Below, piece by piece: positions 1 to 7,214 of a stretch of 47,554 nucleotides of DNA; position 1 is the stretch's first letter, and each line of letters begins with the position of its first letter. The stretch comes from Actinoplanes palleronii (GTDB lineage Bacteria; Actinomycetota; Actinomycetes; Mycobacteriales; Micromonosporaceae). The notes beneath the pieces are model-generated. The model searched no databases. It had not been told where the DNA came from and saw only the letters and a list, made by a program, of their open reading frames with translations. The stretch spans positions 1-47,554 of the forward strand of contig NZ_BOMS01000099.1 in NCBI RefSeq assembly GCF_016862315.1. Reading direction: 5' to 3'. The translations under genes and the position numbers were made by a program.

Positions 1-300
1 CCACCGCCCCGACCCCGACCCACCGCGGACCCCTGCCGCCCCTTCGGTGCCGAGCGCGGACTCCGGCCGCCCCACCGGTGTTGAGCGCGGACTCCGGCCG
101 CCCCACCGGCATCGATCACCCACGCCGGCCCGGCGAAGCGCCACCGAGCGACCGAACCTCCCGGCCCGCAACGCCCCCACCCACCTGCATCAGCCTGCCC
201 GGCTGCGGGCAGCGACCGGCGTAGCGGACCGCGACCAACTGCCGGCCCCGCTTGGCAAGCCTGACCACCACCCCCCCCGACCACGATCGATCAAGGCGGG
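1..300. other. no recognisable gene
   Basis: C-rich sequence without a reading frame of convincing codon use. It contains a short direct repeat: a segment beginning GCGGACTCCGGCCGCCCCAC occurs near 54 and again near 86. A run of eight C lies near 273. I see no gene or regulatory site that I can support. Confidence 0.5.
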
Positions 301-510
301 ATGGCATGGGCTGGTGCTGGCGGCGGTCACCACGAACGCGAGACGACCGTGCGCGCCAGCCGGGGCCGGTTCGGTGTCGAGGTCGAGGTCGTCGAGCCGG
401 ATCCGGGCCTGCCCGCGTTCACCGACGTCGTGCTGCTGGGGGACCACGTGCCCCCCGGAAGACTTCCCGGCCGTGCGGAACGTCATGCCGGACGGCGAGC
501 TGCGCCTCTC
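301..510 (+). pseudogene. frameshifted coding remnant, function unknown
   Basis: From about 360 to 462 one frame has strong G/C third-position codon use and reads FGVEVEVVEPDPGLPAFTD and onward to GDHVPP. At the run of six C (about 462-467) the coding signal jumps to another frame and continues as EDFPAVRNVMPDGELRL. Removing one C would join the two. No stop codon follows before the hairpin at 500-551, and no convincing start or ribosome site precedes it. This looks like the broken remnant of a real gene, or a base-call error in a C run. I do not recognise the family. Confidence 0.35.
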
Positions 511-551
511 ACCCGGAACCCGGAAACCCGGGCCCGGGGCGAGAGGCGCAG
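500..551 (-). terminator. hairpin terminator of the SGNH esterase gene
   Basis: A perfect 11-bp inverted repeat (CTGCGCCTCTC at 500-510, GAGAGGCGCAG at 541-551) encloses a GC-rich loop with further self-complementarity. It lies 6 bases past the stop codon of the minus-strand esterase gene. There is no U-tract, as is usual in high-GC actinomycetes. Confidence 0.7.
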
Positions 552-557
552 TCCGGG

Positions 558-1343
558 TCAGGCCGCGCTGGTCAGCGCCGGCAGGTAGCCGTTCGTGTAC
601 CCGCTCGAGTTCGGGTGGTAGGAGTTCTGCGGCGGGATGATGGTCAGCCCGTTCAGGTAGGGCTTCGCGGCGCACACCCCGTGCCCGCTGAAGTTGTCAC
701 GGACGTCCGAGAAGGTGAACCCGGCCGCCGCCACCCGCGACTTGATCATGTCGTCCAGCACCTGGGCGCCGCTGTTCAGCGCCTTCCGCTTGGTCGAGCT
801 CATCTCGCAGATGACCGCTGACGTGTCGAAGATGTTCGGGTACGACAGCACCACCACCTTCGCGCCCGGCGCCTTCGCCTTGATCGCGGCGTAGGTGCTG
901 TCCAGCTTGCCGGGCAGTGTGGTGGCGACGTAGGTCTTGCCCGCGTTCACCTTGGCCGTGCACGTGGCGTCGCTGCCGGTCAGGCAGGTCAGCACGGTCG
1001 AGGCGAACCCGGCGTCGTTGCCGCCGATGGTGATGCTGATCAGGTCGGCGGCGCTGCTCATGGCCGGCACCTGGGTCTTCACCACGTCGTCGGTGACGGC
1101 GCCGCTGCAGGCCAGGAACTGGAACGTGGTCGGGCTGTTCTTCGCCGCCCACTGCGCGGCGTAGCTGTAGTTGCTCCGCAGGCACGTGCCGGACTGCCCG
1201 GGTGCGCCGACCCCGGACGAGTAGGAGTCGCCGAGGGCGACGTAGTCGACGCCGGCCGCCTGGGCGGGGGAGGCGGTGGCGACGGTGAGCGCGAGAACGG
1301 ACGTTGAGACGAGACAGGCGAGGACGGTAGCCCTACTCATCAT
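558..1343 (-). CDS. secreted SGNH/GDSL-family esterase or lipase
   Basis: Predicted secreted ester hydrolase of 261 aa. A Sec signal peptide with hydrophobic core (residues about 8-22) ends at SPAQAA, about residue 30. Block I is GDSYSSG with the nucleophile Ser near residue 40. Block III is GGNDAG. The C-terminal block V reads SYHPNSSGY and supplies the catalytic His. Several Cys residues suggest disulphides, as in the secreted actinomycete lipases of this family. Start chosen at the first of two adjacent ATG codons because a GGAGG sequence lies 6 bases upstream; the longer frame to 1520 has no ribosome site. The substrate cannot be told from sequence. The gene is divergent from the one at 1574. 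Confidence 0.9.
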   Translation of the reverse strand: MMSRATVLACLVSTSVLALTVATASPAQAAGVDYVALGDSYSSGVGAPGQSGTCLRSNYSYAAQWAAKNSPTTFQFLACSGAVTDDVVKTQVPAMSSAADLISITIGGNDAGFASTVLTCLTGSDATCTAKVNAGKTYVATTLPGKLDSTYAAIKAKAPGAKVVVLSYPNIFDTSAVICEMSSTKRKALNSGAQVLDDMIKSRVAAAGFTFSDVRDNFSGHGVCAAKPYLNGLTIIPPQNSYHPNSSGYTNGYLPALTSAA

Positions 1344-1443
1344 CGATGGCCTCCGATATCCGCGGGGGATTTCTGGGGCCGAAGCGCTTCGGTTACCGCA
1401 CAGTAAGTCAAGGCTCCGAGAAATGGAATCCGGTGACTTTCCT

Positions 1444-1459
1444 GTTACATGGGAGTAAC
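1444..1459. promoter_or_regulatory. small palindrome in the divergent intergenic region
   Basis: GTTAC-N6-GTAAC lies in the AT-richer gap between the esterase gene and the gene at 1574, about 100 bases upstream of the esterase start. It could be an operator, but the arms are only 5 bp and no regulator is linked to it. Confidence 0.25.
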
Positions 1460-1560
1460 ATGCATCGATGTGACCTGGGGTTATGACCTTGGGTGATGTT
1501 ACGTGTGCGGTTCTCCGCAAGCACCGAGCGGGTCTTCAGCGTGTCCCCAGAATGCCGGGC

Positions 1561-1566
1561 TACGGT
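1561..1566 (+). promoter_or_regulatory. -10 element of a probable leaderless gene
   Basis: TACGGT (TANNNT type) lies exactly 7 bases before the ATG at 1574, where a -10 element sits when the start codon is also the 5' end of the mRNA. No ribosome-binding sequence is present. The same spacing recurs at other genes in this window. Confidence 0.45.
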
Positions 1567-1573
1567 CGGCGGT

Positions 1574-1951
1574 ATGGAAGAGAACCGGGCCCGCCGGGTC
1601 GTCGACCGGCTTCGCGAGCGCAACGTCTTCGCTCATCTGAAACTCCCGCACGCAGGCCTCACCCAGTTCGGCATCCGCGTCGTGCTCCCCGACGGCCGCG
1701 AGGCGATCTGGGACAACGACGGCACCGCCGGCCTCGAGGCCCAGGTCATGCGGGACGGCATCCTCGTCGGGTTCGTCCCGTCCATCCCGGGCTCGGAGTC
1801 CTTCGGCGAGGAGCAGATCATCGACGCGATCTCCGCCGCCGACTACGACCGCCCGATCGGCCGCTCCACCGCCACCGCGGGCCGCCGCCCGACACCGCCA
1901 CCCCCGCCCCCGAGCCTGGCCCAGCGCCTCCGCACCACCTTCGGCGGCTGA
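1574..1951 (+). CDS. small hypothetical protein with Pro-rich tail
   Basis: A 125-aa soluble protein of unknown function. The N-terminal 90 residues look like a compact alpha/beta fold (MEENRARRVVDRLRERNVF, then LTQFGIRVVLPDGREAIWD). A short low-complexity segment PTPPPPPPS and a basic tail follow. There are no membrane segments and no Cys. The ATG at 1574 is preferred over upstream starts because coding character begins there and a TANNNT element sits 7 bases upstream. It converges with the LacI gene across a repeat-containing gap. I do not recognise the family. Confidence 0.65.
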   Translation: MEENRARRVVDRLRERNVFAHLKLPHAGLTQFGIRVVLPDGREAIWDNDGTAGLEAQVMRDGILVGFVPSIPGSESFGEEQIIDAISAADYDRPIGRSTATAGRRPTPPPPPPSLAQRLRTTFGG

Positions 1952-2012
1952 CCTCGCGCCCGCCGAAGCCCACCACCAAGCGTTCCACTTACGGCCGCTC
2001 CGAGTCCCGGTC

Positions 2013-2068
2013 CTTCTACGGTACGAATACTCCAGCGCCCGTCCGTAGGCTACGAGCCGAGTCCCGCC
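2013..2068 (+). repeat. conserved 3' block, copy A
   Basis: The segment around TTCTACGGTACGAATAC, followed by a GCGCCCGTCCG stretch and AGGC, matches the block just after the stop codon at 47304. It also matches, on the other strand, the block after the stop codon at 10856. In all three places palindromic repeats follow in the direction of the upstream gene. Confidence 0.6.
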
Positions 2069-2125
2069 CGTGAGGCCATCGCAAGACCGTGCCCACCCCG
2101 GGCCGCAGCGCGCCCCACGGTCCCC

Positions 2126-2178
2126 GGCTGGTCCCGAGGGGTGCCTCCGGCACCCCGACGCACCCCTGAGTGCCAGCC
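2126..2178. repeat. 53-bp palindromic repeat, copy A1
   Basis: The left arm begins GGCTGGTCCCGAGGGGTGCC and the right arm ends CACCCCTGAGTGCCAGCC. The arms are largely complementary over about 22 bp with a loop of about 9. It lies between convergent genes and could serve as a two-way terminator. It belongs to a family with four other copies in this window. Confidence 0.75.
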
Positions 2179-2205
2179 CGGACCCGCCGCGTGCCCGCGG
2201 TCTCC

Positions 2206-2258
2206 GGCTGGTCCCGAGGGGTGTCTCCCGGCCCTCGAGGCACCCCTCAGAACCAGCC
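2206..2258. repeat. 53-bp palindromic repeat, copy A2
   Basis: Second copy, exactly 80 bases after A1 with similar flanks, so the pair looks like a tandem duplication. The inner arms GAGGGGTGTCTC and GAGGCACCCCTC are nearly fully complementary, and the outer arms are GGCTGGT and ACCAGCC. It lies about 30 bases past the LacI stop codon and probably ends that transcript. Confidence 0.75.
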
Positions 2259-2288
2259 GGGGGACCGTGGCGCGGGGCGGGGGCGGGG

Positions 2289-3302
2289 TCAGGCGGAGTC
2301 GCGCCAGATGATCGGGGTGGGGAGCAGCTGGCCCTCCGGGGTGATCTGCTCGCCGCTGAGCTGGCGCAGGATCAGCTGGGCCGCGCACGACCCGATCTCC
2401 TTCGCGGGCTGGTGCACGGTGGAGAGCTGCGGCTGCGTGCGCACCGCCCACGTGCTGTCGTCGAACCCGACGATCCCGACCTCCCGGGGCACGCTGCGAC
2501 CCGCCTCGCGAAGCGCTTCGAGGGCGCCGGCGGCGATCGCATCCGACGCGGCGAACACCCCGTCGATCGTGGGGTCGCGTTCCAGGAGCAGGCGCATGCC
2601 CTTGACCCCGGAGCCGTAGTCGTAGTGCGGGACGTCCGCGACCAGGTCGGCGTCGAAGCGGTCGCCGAGGGCGGCACGGAACCCGGTCAGACGGTCTATT
2701 CCCGAGTCCCGGTCCAGCGCCGCGGCGATCATGCCGACCCGCCGGCGACCGGTGGCCAGCAGGCGCTCGGTCACGGTGCGGGCGGAGCCGACGTTGTCGA
2801 TCCCGACGTACGGAATATTTTGATCTAAATCTGGCGGATGTCCGACGAACGCCGCCGGCAGCCGCAGATCGCTGATCATCTTGATGATCGGGTCGTGGGT
2901 GCGCGCCGACACGACGATCGCGCCGTCCACGAAACCGCCGCTCAGATAGCGCCCGACCCGCTCGGTGTCGCGCGCCGACTCGACCACCAGGCTGACCATC
3001 TGGTGGTCGGCCAGGGAGAGCGCGGCGTTGGCGCCCAGCATGATCGCGCCGATGTTGGGGTCGTCGAGGAAGAGCGAGTGTGGCTCGAGGGCGACGAAGC
3101 CGACGGCCTGGGAGCGGCGCATCTTGAGCGTGCGGGCGGCCGTGTTCGGCACGTAGCCGACCTCGGTGATCGCGGCCTCGATCGCGGCACGAGCCTCGGT
3201 CGAGACGTATCCGCCGTTCAGGACGCGGCTGACCGTGCCCCGGGACACGCCCGCGGCAGCCGCGATGTCGTGCACCGTGGCGCGTTTGCGGGGTTGCGGC
3301 AT
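2289..3302 (-). CDS. LacI-family transcriptional repressor of the galactoside operon
   Basis: A 337-aa LacI/GalR-type regulator. The N-terminal helix-turn-helix (about residues 9-30, TVHDIAAAAGVSRGTVSRVL) is followed by the hinge region and a periplasmic-binding-protein-like effector domain to the C-terminus, the usual family length. It is divergent from the beta-galactosidase operon. The gap contains two palindromes of the CG-centred LacI type (TGTGTGNACGTNCACACA), so it most likely represses the operon, and perhaps itself, and is released by a galactoside or a product of its hydrolysis. The inducer is inferred from context only. The ATG start fits the family's N-terminus; its ribosome site is weak. 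Confidence 0.93.
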   Translation of the reverse strand: MPQPRKRATVHDIAAAAGVSRGTVSRVLNGGYVSTEARAAIEAAITEVGYVPNTAARTLKMRRSQAVGFVALEPHSLFLDDPNIGAIMLGANAALSLADHQMVSLVVESARDTERVGRYLSGGFVDGAIVVSARTHDPIIKMISDLRLPAAFVGHPPDLDQNIPYVGIDNVGSARTVTERLLATGRRRVGMIAAALDRDSGIDRLTGFRAALGDRFDADLVADVPHYDYGSGVKGMRLLLERDPTIDGVFAASDAIAAGALEALREAGRSVPREVGIVGFDDSTWAVRTQPQLSTVHQPAKEIGSCAAQLILRQLSGEQITPEGQLLPTPIIWRDSA

Positions 3303-3329
3303 GCGATCACGATATCCCCGCCAACGCTA

Positions 3330-3358
3330 TTGACCTTGTGTCAGCCCGGTCATACTGT
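3330..3358 (+). promoter_or_regulatory. promoter of the galactoside operon
   Basis: TTGACC (3330-3335), a 17-base spacer and TACTGT (3353-3358) form a good sigma-70-like promoter. Transcription would start near 3365, inside the first operator, so a bound LacI-type repressor would cover the -10 element and the start site. Confidence 0.6.
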
Positions 3359-3373
3359 GTGCACGTTCACACA
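3356..3373. promoter_or_regulatory. LacI-type operator O1
   Basis: TGTGTGCACGTTCACACA is palindromic except for one pair and has the ACGT centre typical of LacI/GalR operators. It overlaps the -10 element of the operon promoter. Confidence 0.75.
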
Positions 3374-3402
3374 TCCGTAACGCCCATTTAGGCGCTAGGA
3401 AA

Positions 3403-3420
3403 TGTGTGCACGTGCACACA
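3403..3420. promoter_or_regulatory. LacI-type operator O2
   Basis: TGTGTGCACGTGCACACA is a perfect 18-bp palindrome, 47 bp centre to centre from O1. It lies between the promoter and the ribosome site of the beta-galactosidase gene. Confidence 0.75.
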
Positions 3421-3438
3421 CCCGTGACCAGGAGTTTT

Positions 3439-5454
3439 ATGAGCACCCTGCGTTTGTCTATACCCGGGATCAGCCTGGGCTGTGATTACAACCCGGAGCA
3501 ATGGACGCCGGATGTCTGGCGCGAGGACGTCGCGCTGATGAGCGAGGCCGGCGTCGACCTGGTCGCGGTCAACATCTTCGGCTGGTCGAGCGTCGAACCG
3601 GCCGCCGGCCAGTACGAGTTCGACGACCTGGACGAGGTCATCGGCCTGCTGCACGCCAACGGCATCAAGATCAACCTGGGCACCGGCACGTCGTCCCCGC
3701 CGCCGTGGCTGACCACCCTGCACCCCGAGGTGCTGCCGGTCGCCGCCGACGGGACCACCCGCTTCCCGGGCGGCCGCCAGGCGTGGTGCCCGAGCTCGCC
3801 GGTCTTCCGCGACCGGGCCTACGACCTGGTCCGGCACGTCGCCGACCGGTACGGCGACCACCCGGCGCTCGCCCTCTGGCACGTCTCCAACGAGCTGGGC
3901 TGCCACAACGCGCTCTGCTACTGCGAGACCAGCGCCGAGGCGTTCCGCTCCTGGCTGCGCCGCCGGTACGGCAAGATCGAAACCCTGAACGAGGCCTGGG
4001 GCACCGCTTTCTGGAGCCAGCGGTACGGCGACTGGGCCGAGATCCAGCCGCCCCGCGCGGCGCTGTCGGCCCGTAACCCGGCGCAGATCGTGGACTTCCA
4101 CCGGTTCAGCTCGGACGAGCTGCTCGACTACTACCGCGGCGAGACCGAGATCCTGCGGGCCCGCTCGGCCGCACCGGTCACCACGAACTTCATGGTCACC
4201 GCGCACATCCGCAACCTCGACTACTGGTCCTGGGCGCCGGAGATGGACGTGATCGCGAACGACCACTACCTCGACCACCGCCTCGGTGACCCGGTCGCCG
4301 AGCTGGCCTTCGCCGCGGACCTCACCCGGGGTCTGTCCGGCGGCGCGCCGTGGATGCTGATGGAGCAGGCGGCCGGCGCGGTCAACTGGCAGCCGCACAA
4401 CCTGACCAAGGCGCCCGGCGAGATGCTCCGCAACACGCTGACCCACGTCTCGCGGGGCGCCGACTCGGTCTGTTTCTTCCAGTGGCGGGCCTCCGCGCAG
4501 GGCGCCGAGAAGTTCCACTCCGCGATGCTGCCGCACGCCGGCACCGACACAGTGGCCTGGCGCGAGGTGCTGCGGCTGTCCGCGACGCTGGACCGGATCG
4601 GCGAGGTGGCCGGCACCCGGGTGGAGTCCCGGGTCGCGGTGCTGTTCAGCTGGGACTCGTGGTGGTCGTCGGAGGGTGAGGCGCGGCCGTCGCAGGAGGT
4701 GAAGTACCTCGACCAGGTGCACGCCACCCACCGGGCGCTGCGTGAGCTGGGCGTCACCGCCGACGTGGTGTCACCGGACGCCGACCTGAGCGCGTACCGG
4801 CTGGTGGTCGTGCCGGGCCTCTACATGGTGGGTGACCTGGCCGCGGTCCGGATCGCCGACTACGTGGCGGACGGCGGGCACCTGCTCGTCACGTTCTTCA
4901 GCGGCATCGTCGACGAGCGGGACCGGATCCGGCTGGGCGGTTACCCGGGTGCGTTCCGTGACGTGCTCGGCGTGCTGGCCGAGGAGTTCGCGCCGCTGAA
5001 ACCGGAGCAGGACGTCGCCCTGACAACCGGGGGCACCGGAACGCTCTGGACCGAGCGGCTGCGGACCACGTCGGCCGAGACGATCGCCAGCTACGCCGAC
5101 GGGCCGATGCCGGGCACACCGGCGATCACCCGGAACACGTTCGGCGCGGGGACGGCCTGGTACGTGTCGACCGCGCTCGACGCCGTCAGCCTGCGGGACT
5201 TGACCGGAGATATCGCGAAAAATGCGGGTGTGAAATCCCTCGCCCTCCAGCCCAGCGGTGACGTCGAGATCGTCCGCCGCACCGGTGACGGCCGCAGCTA
5301 CCTCTTCGTGATCAACCACGGGGCGGCGCCGGTCGAGTACCCGGTGACCGGTTTCGATCTGGTCGCCGACCAGGACGTCCACGGCCTGCTCCGCGTCGAG
5401 GGCGGCGGCACCGCAGTGGTCCGGGAAGACACGAAGCAGGGGGACCGGTCATGA
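3439..5454 (+). CDS. beta-galactosidase, glycoside hydrolase family 42
   Basis: Cytoplasmic retaining beta-galactosidase of 671 aa, the usual GH42 length (TIM barrel, trimerisation domain, small C-terminal beta domain). The N-terminus GCDYNPEQW is diagnostic. The acid/base Glu is E152 in HVSNELGCH, and the nucleophile is E309 in MLMEQAAGAVNW. Cys117, 155, 160 and 162 match the cysteine cluster that binds zinc in several GH42 enzymes. There is no signal peptide, so substrates enter through the transporter encoded next. Start at 3439 because AGGAG lies 4-5 bases upstream; a start further upstream would lie inside operator O2. The stop codon overlaps the next start (ATGA), so translation is coupled. 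Confidence 0.95.
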   Translation: MSTLRLSIPGISLGCDYNPEQWTPDVWREDVALMSEAGVDLVAVNIFGWSSVEPAAGQYEFDDLDEVIGLLHANGIKINLGTGTSSPPPWLTTLHPEVLPVAADGTTRFPGGRQAWCPSSPVFRDRAYDLVRHVADRYGDHPALALWHVSNELGCHNALCYCETSAEAFRSWLRRRYGKIETLNEAWGTAFWSQRYGDWAEIQPPRAALSARNPAQIVDFHRFSSDELLDYYRGETEILRARSAAPVTTNFMVTAHIRNLDYWSWAPEMDVIANDHYLDHRLGDPVAELAFAADLTRGLSGGAPWMLMEQAAGAVNWQPHNLTKAPGEMLRNTLTHVSRGADSVCFFQWRASAQGAEKFHSAMLPHAGTDTVAWREVLRLSATLDRIGEVAGTRVESRVAVLFSWDSWWSSEGEARPSQEVKYLDQVHATHRALRELGVTADVVSPDADLSAYRLVVVPGLYMVGDLAAVRIADYVADGGHLLVTFFSGIVDERDRIRLGGYPGAFRDVLGVLAEEFAPLKPEQDVALTTGGTGTLWTERLRTTSAETIASYADGPMPGTPAITRNTFGAGTAWYVSTALDAVSLRDLTGDIAKNAGVKSLALQPSGDVEIVRRTGDGRSYLFVINHGAAPVEYPVTGFDLVADQDVHGLLRVEGGGTAVVREDTKQGDRS

Positions 5455-6311
5455 CGAAGAAGAAACACCTGCTCGTCTTCATCCTGCCGTTCGGGCTGCT
5501 CTTCGCCGCCTTCTACGTGGCGCCGATCGGGTACGCCATCAAGCAGTCGCTCTACAAGGTCACCCGCACCGGCACGTTCGGCCCGGCCCACGAGGTCTTC
5601 GGCGGGCTGGAGCAGTACCAGCGGGTGTTCGAGAACGGCCCGTTCTGGGAGTCGGTCGGCCGGGTGCTGCTGTTCGGCCTGGTCCAGGTCCCGGTGATGC
5701 TCGGGCTGGCGCTGCTCCTCGCGCTGCTGCTCGACTCCGGCCTGGTCAAGGGGCGGCGGTTCTTCCGGCTGGCGTTCTTCGTGCCGTACGCGGTGCCCGG
5801 TGTGGTCGCCGCGATCATGTGGGGCTTCCTGTACTCGCCGAACCTGTCGCCGTTCACCGCGGTCACCAAGAACTGGGACCTGCTCTCCGCCGACCTGGTG
5901 CTGTGGGCCATGGCGAACGTGGTGACCTGGGTCTACGTCGGCTACAACATGCTGATCATCTACTCCGCCCTGCTGGCCATCCCGCAGGAGGTGTACGAGG
6001 CCGCCAAGATCGATGGGGCCGGGCCGTTGCGGACCGCCTGGTCGATCAAGATCCCGCTGGTCATGCCGGCGATCGTGCTGACCACGGTCTTCTCCATCAT
6101 CGGCACCCTGCAGCTGCTCGCCGAACCGCAGGTGTTCCGCACCTTCAGCTCCGCGGTGTCCAGCACGTACACGCCGAACCTGACGGTGTACTCCACCTCG
6201 TCGATCCCGAACTTCAACCTGGCCGCCGCGTTCTCCGTGGTCCTGGCGCTGGCGACGTTCGCCCTCTCCTTCACGTTCCTGAAGTTCACGCAGCGAGGAG
6301 CGGACAAGTGA
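5451..6311 (+). CDS. ABC sugar transporter permease, MalF/UgpA type
   Basis: A 286-aa inner-membrane subunit of a carbohydrate ABC importer (CUT1 family), with six predicted membrane segments, the first at about residues 7-28. The cytoplasmic coupling loop carries the EAA motif (EAAKIDGAGPLRTAWSIKIP), which contacts the ATPase. The ATG overlaps the beta-galactosidase stop. Its last 30 bases, which also hold the ribosome site for the next gene, are repeated immediately downstream. No ATPase gene is linked; CUT1 importers in actinomycetes commonly share one encoded elsewhere (MsiK type). Confidence 0.93.
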   Translation: MTKKKHLLVFILPFGLLFAAFYVAPIGYAIKQSLYKVTRTGTFGPAHEVFGGLEQYQRVFENGPFWESVGRVLLFGLVQVPVMLGLALLLALLLDSGLVKGRRFFRLAFFVPYAVPGVVAAIMWGFLYSPNLSPFTAVTKNWDLLSADLVLWAMANVVTWVYVGYNMLIIYSALLAIPQEVYEAAKIDGAGPLRTAWSIKIPLVMPAIVLTTVFSIIGTLQLLAEPQVFRTFSSAVSSTYTPNLTVYSTSSIPNFNLAAAFSVVLALATFALSFTFLKFTQRGADK

Positions 6312-6349
6312 CCAGCTTCAAGTTCACGCAGCGAGGAGCGGCGAAGTGA
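6282..6349 (+). repeat. 30-bp direct repeat carrying stop codon and ribosome site
   Basis: Positions 6282-6311 and 6320-6349 are identical at 28 of 30 bases, with a period of 38 bases. Each copy encodes the KFTQRGADK/KFTQRGAAK tail, a GAGGAG ribosome site and a GTGA stop/start overlap. A local duplication has placed a second copy of the gene junction between the two permease genes. Confidence 0.85.
6308..6349 (+). CDS. possible 13-aa peptide created by the junction duplication
   Basis: The first repeat copy ends in GTGA, where GTG at 6308 would originally have begun the next gene. It now reads 13 codons (MTSFKFTQRGAAK) to a TGA that overlaps the GTG of the second permease. Ribosomes starting here would reinitiate at 6346, so the reading may serve only to keep coupling intact. 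No function is expected for the peptide. Confidence 0.3.
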   Translation: MTSFKFTQRGAAK

Positions 6350-7173
6350 AGTCCAAGACCGCAGCGATGGCCATCATGGGCCTGAGCACCCTCTACTTCC
6401 TGGTCCCGATCTGGTGGCTGTTCGTCGGCGCGACCAAGTCCCGCGGCGACTTCTCCAGCACCGCCCCGCTCTGGTTCGCCGACTTCAACCTCGGCCAGAA
6501 CCTGCACGAGCTGGTCAGCTACCGCGACGGCGTCTTCCTGCGCTGGATGCTCAACAGCATCCTCTACACCGGCGGCGCCGCCCTGCTCGGCACGGTGCTC
6601 GCCGCGATGTGCGGGTATGCCCTGGCCAAGTACCGCTTCCGCGGCCGGGAGCTGATCTTCAACATCGTGCTCGGCGGTGTCCTGGTACCGGCCACCGCGC
6701 TGGCCCTGCCGCTCTTCCTGATCTTCTCCCAGCTGAACGCGACGAACACCTTCTGGTCGGTGTTCCTGCCCAGCCTGGTCAACCCGTTCGGGGTCTACCT
6801 GGCCCGGATCTATGCCACCGCGAGTGTTCCGGAGGAGCTGCTGGAGGCGGCCCGGCTGGACGGCTCCGGCGAGGTCCGCACGTTCTTCAAGATCTCCACC
6901 AAGCTGATGTTCCCGGCCCTGGTGACGATCTTCCTGTTCCACTTCGTGGCGGTCTGGAACAACTTCCTGCTGCCACTGATCATGCTCGGCAACGAGCGGC
7001 TGTTCCCGGTCACGCTCGGTCTCTACTCCTGGAACACCCAGGTCAACCAGCTCCCGGAACTGCGGATGCTGGTTCTCACCGGCGCCCTGGTCTCGATTCT
7101 CCCGCTGGTCGCCGCGTTCCTGCTGCTCCAGCGCTTCTGGCGCAGCGGCCTCGGCTCCGGCGCCGTCAAGTAA
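6346..7173 (+). CDS. ABC sugar transporter permease, MalG/UgpE type
   Basis: A 275-aa second membrane subunit of the CUT1 importer with six predicted membrane segments. The first is at about residues 5-25 (AIMGLSTLYFLVPIWWLFVG). The EAA-loop motif EELLEAARLDGSGEVRTFFK is near residues 163-182. GTG start, with GCGAGGAGC upstream inside the duplicated segment. It pairs with the preceding permease to form the channel for the galactoside captured by the lipoprotein encoded next. Confidence 0.93.
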   Translation: MKSKTAAMAIMGLSTLYFLVPIWWLFVGATKSRGDFSSTAPLWFADFNLGQNLHELVSYRDGVFLRWMLNSILYTGGAALLGTVLAAMCGYALAKYRFRGRELIFNIVLGGVLVPATALALPLFLIFSQLNATNTFWSVFLPSLVNPFGVYLARIYATASVPEELLEAARLDGSGEVRTFFKISTKLMFPALVTIFLFHFVAVWNNFLLPLIMLGNERLFPVTLGLYSWNTQVNQLPELRMLVLTGALVSILPLVAAFLLLQRFWRSGLGSGAVK

Positions 7174-7214
7174 CACATCCCTCCCCGTTGGAACGCTCTC
7201 AAAGGCGGAAAGAA

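Noticed and set aside
2126..2258. Palindromic repeats considered as a phage attachment site
   Set aside because: No integrase or tRNA is nearby, and the same repeats occur at two other gene ends.
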